Notes under the pieces: model-generated
The model's database searches: none
What the model was told of the DNA's origin: nothing
Seen by the model: only the letters and a program-made list of their open reading frames with translations
Assembly: GCA_964370035.1 (NCBI GenBank)
Contig: CAYJGT010000070.1
Coordinates: 1 to 6,827 of the forward strand
Direction: 5' to 3'
Length of the DNA stretch: 6,827 bases
From: CAYJHC01 sp964370035
Lineage (GTDB): Bacteria > Bacillota > Clostridia > Peptostreptococcales > Anaerovoracaceae
Program-made: the position numbers and the translations under genes
Part shown: piece by piece, positions 6,139-6,827 of the stretch
Position numbering within the stretch: position 1 is the stretch's first letter
How the letters are laid out: every line of letters begins with the position of its first letter

Positions 6139-6697
6139 CCATGGCCACTTCTCCTGTATTTACATTTAGGTGGAATACAAAGCTATTATTTGCAGCTACA
6201 TCAGACTCTGCTAGATCAGTATATAAAATTGCATCTCCATAGGACTTATACACGACATCTCCATCCTCTTCTATAGCTTCCAGTATGGAATCTTGTATTT
6301 TTCTCATAGTAGCAGTAGGTATCTTTGATGTATATCCAGCAGGCTTTATAGCCGAAACTCTTGAACTCACTGAAGCTTCACGAATTGCAAATCCTCGAGA
6401 ATTTGCTTCAGGCCTTGTAGCCCAGAGAACTTCTACAATTGCACCATCTGGCGCACCTAAACCGTCTAATACTGCAGTAATCTGTGCTGCTTTTACAAGG
6501 TTTGTCGCAATTTGCAAGTCATTAGTTTGCTTAGCTTCTTCTATATATCCTGTAACAGTTGGAACTGCAACGGCCGCTAAAATTGCCAATATTGCTATTA
6601 CTACTATTACTTCCATTAGTGTAAAGCCTTTATTCTTTTTATTCTTGTTCTTGTTTTTTATGTTTCTCATAAATACTTTCATCGTTACATCTTTCAT
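6062..6697 (-). CDS. Type IV pilin-like protein (prepilin)
   Basis: A prepilin of 211 residues. The class III signal has a basic leader ending in K23-G24, then FTLMEVIVVIAILAILAAVAVP. Cleavage after G24 by prepilin peptidase would leave phenylalanine first, with the required glutamate at mature position 5 (E29) and a hydrophobic helix that anchors the subunit and forms the pilus core. The remaining 160 or so residues form a globular domain with no cysteine and a C-terminus of TKNIWIDEIGVN type. The leader is odd: it is 15-24 residues depending on which of three ATGs is used (6697, 6682, 6670) and contains a Lys/Asn run. The nearest Shine-Dalgarno-like site, AGAGGG (6718-6713), is 15 bases from the first ATG, so the start is uncertain. 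It follows a second pilin gene on the same strand and is probably part of a pilus or competence-type operon. Confidence 0.88.
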   Translation of the reverse strand: MKDVTMKVFMRNIKNKNKNKKNKGFTLMEVIVVIAILAILAAVAVPTVTGYIEEAKQTNDLQIATNLVKAAQITAVLDGLGAPDGAIVEVLWATRPEANSRGFAIREASVSSRVSAIKPAGYTSKIPTATMRKIQDSILEAIEEDGDVVYKSYGDAILYTDLAESDVAANNSFVFHLNVNTGEVAMAYLAQYDGTKNIWIDEIGVNMTRVP

Positions 6698-6750
6698 TTT
6701 TTACAATATTAACCCTCTATTTTATTATTTATTTCTATTACACACTTGAT

Positions 6751-6827
6751 TTATGGAGCAGGAACCATATTTACTCCTATTTCATCTATCCAAACATTCT
6801 TTGTTCCATCAAATTGGGCCGAATACG
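6751..6827 (-). CDS. C-terminal end of a second type IV pilin, 5' part outside the window
   Basis: Only the last 24 codons and the TAA stop are visible. They read YSAQFDGTKNVWIDEIGV... and are nearly the same as the end of the downstream pilin (YLAQYDGTKNIWIDEIGV...), which identifies this as a paralogous pilin. It ends 53 bases before the next pilin's first ATG, with no terminator between, so the two genes are probably co-transcribed. The same 77 bases are copy 2 of the direct repeat at 6062-6138. Confidence 0.85.
   Translation of the reverse strand, partial: YSAQFDGTKNVWIDEIGVNMVPAP

Noticed and set aside
6285..6749. 154-codon plus-strand frame opposite the pilin gene
   Set aside because: Antisense shadow of the pilin; its hydrophobic end is the reverse of the pilin helix and leader codons.

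Overview
The window comes from a low-GC Gram-positive anaerobe, most likely a member of the Clostridia. The evidence is AT-rich DNA, strong purine-rich Shine-Dalgarno sites, Gram-positive-type gyrase B, type IV pilins, and an acyltransferase / zinc-ribbon membrane protein / esterase gene set of a kind I associate with clostridial genomes. No genus can be named from the sequence alone.

Layout. Bases 1-1642 (minus strand) hold the first 547 codons of gyrB, which runs off the left edge and has its own sigma-A-like promoter at 1725-1753. Bases 1643-2666 contain no supportable protein gene, but they are not empty. Two small minus-strand transcription units lie in tandem (about 1997-1887 and 2319-2191). 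They share promoter sequence, hairpin order, linker sequences and terminator style, although their hairpin sequences differ. I read them as a paralogous pair of structured small RNAs, and they are the most interesting item here.

Bases 2667-5799 (plus strand) form a three-gene cluster behind a good promoter at 2592-2620: a condensation/alcohol-acetyltransferase-type acyltransferase (HxxxDG motif), an overlapping zinc-ribbon protein with six membrane segments (DUF6320-like), and, after a 222-base gap, a membrane-anchored HSL-type esterase/lipase that starts at TTG. Together they suggest making and breaking an acyl ester at the membrane; the substrate is unknown.

Bases 6062-6827 (minus strand) hold a type IV pilin-like gene preceded by the last 24 codons of a second, closely related pilin. 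This is a tandem pilin array converging on the esterase gene. The two transcription units are separated by a hairpin terminator at 5859-5894.
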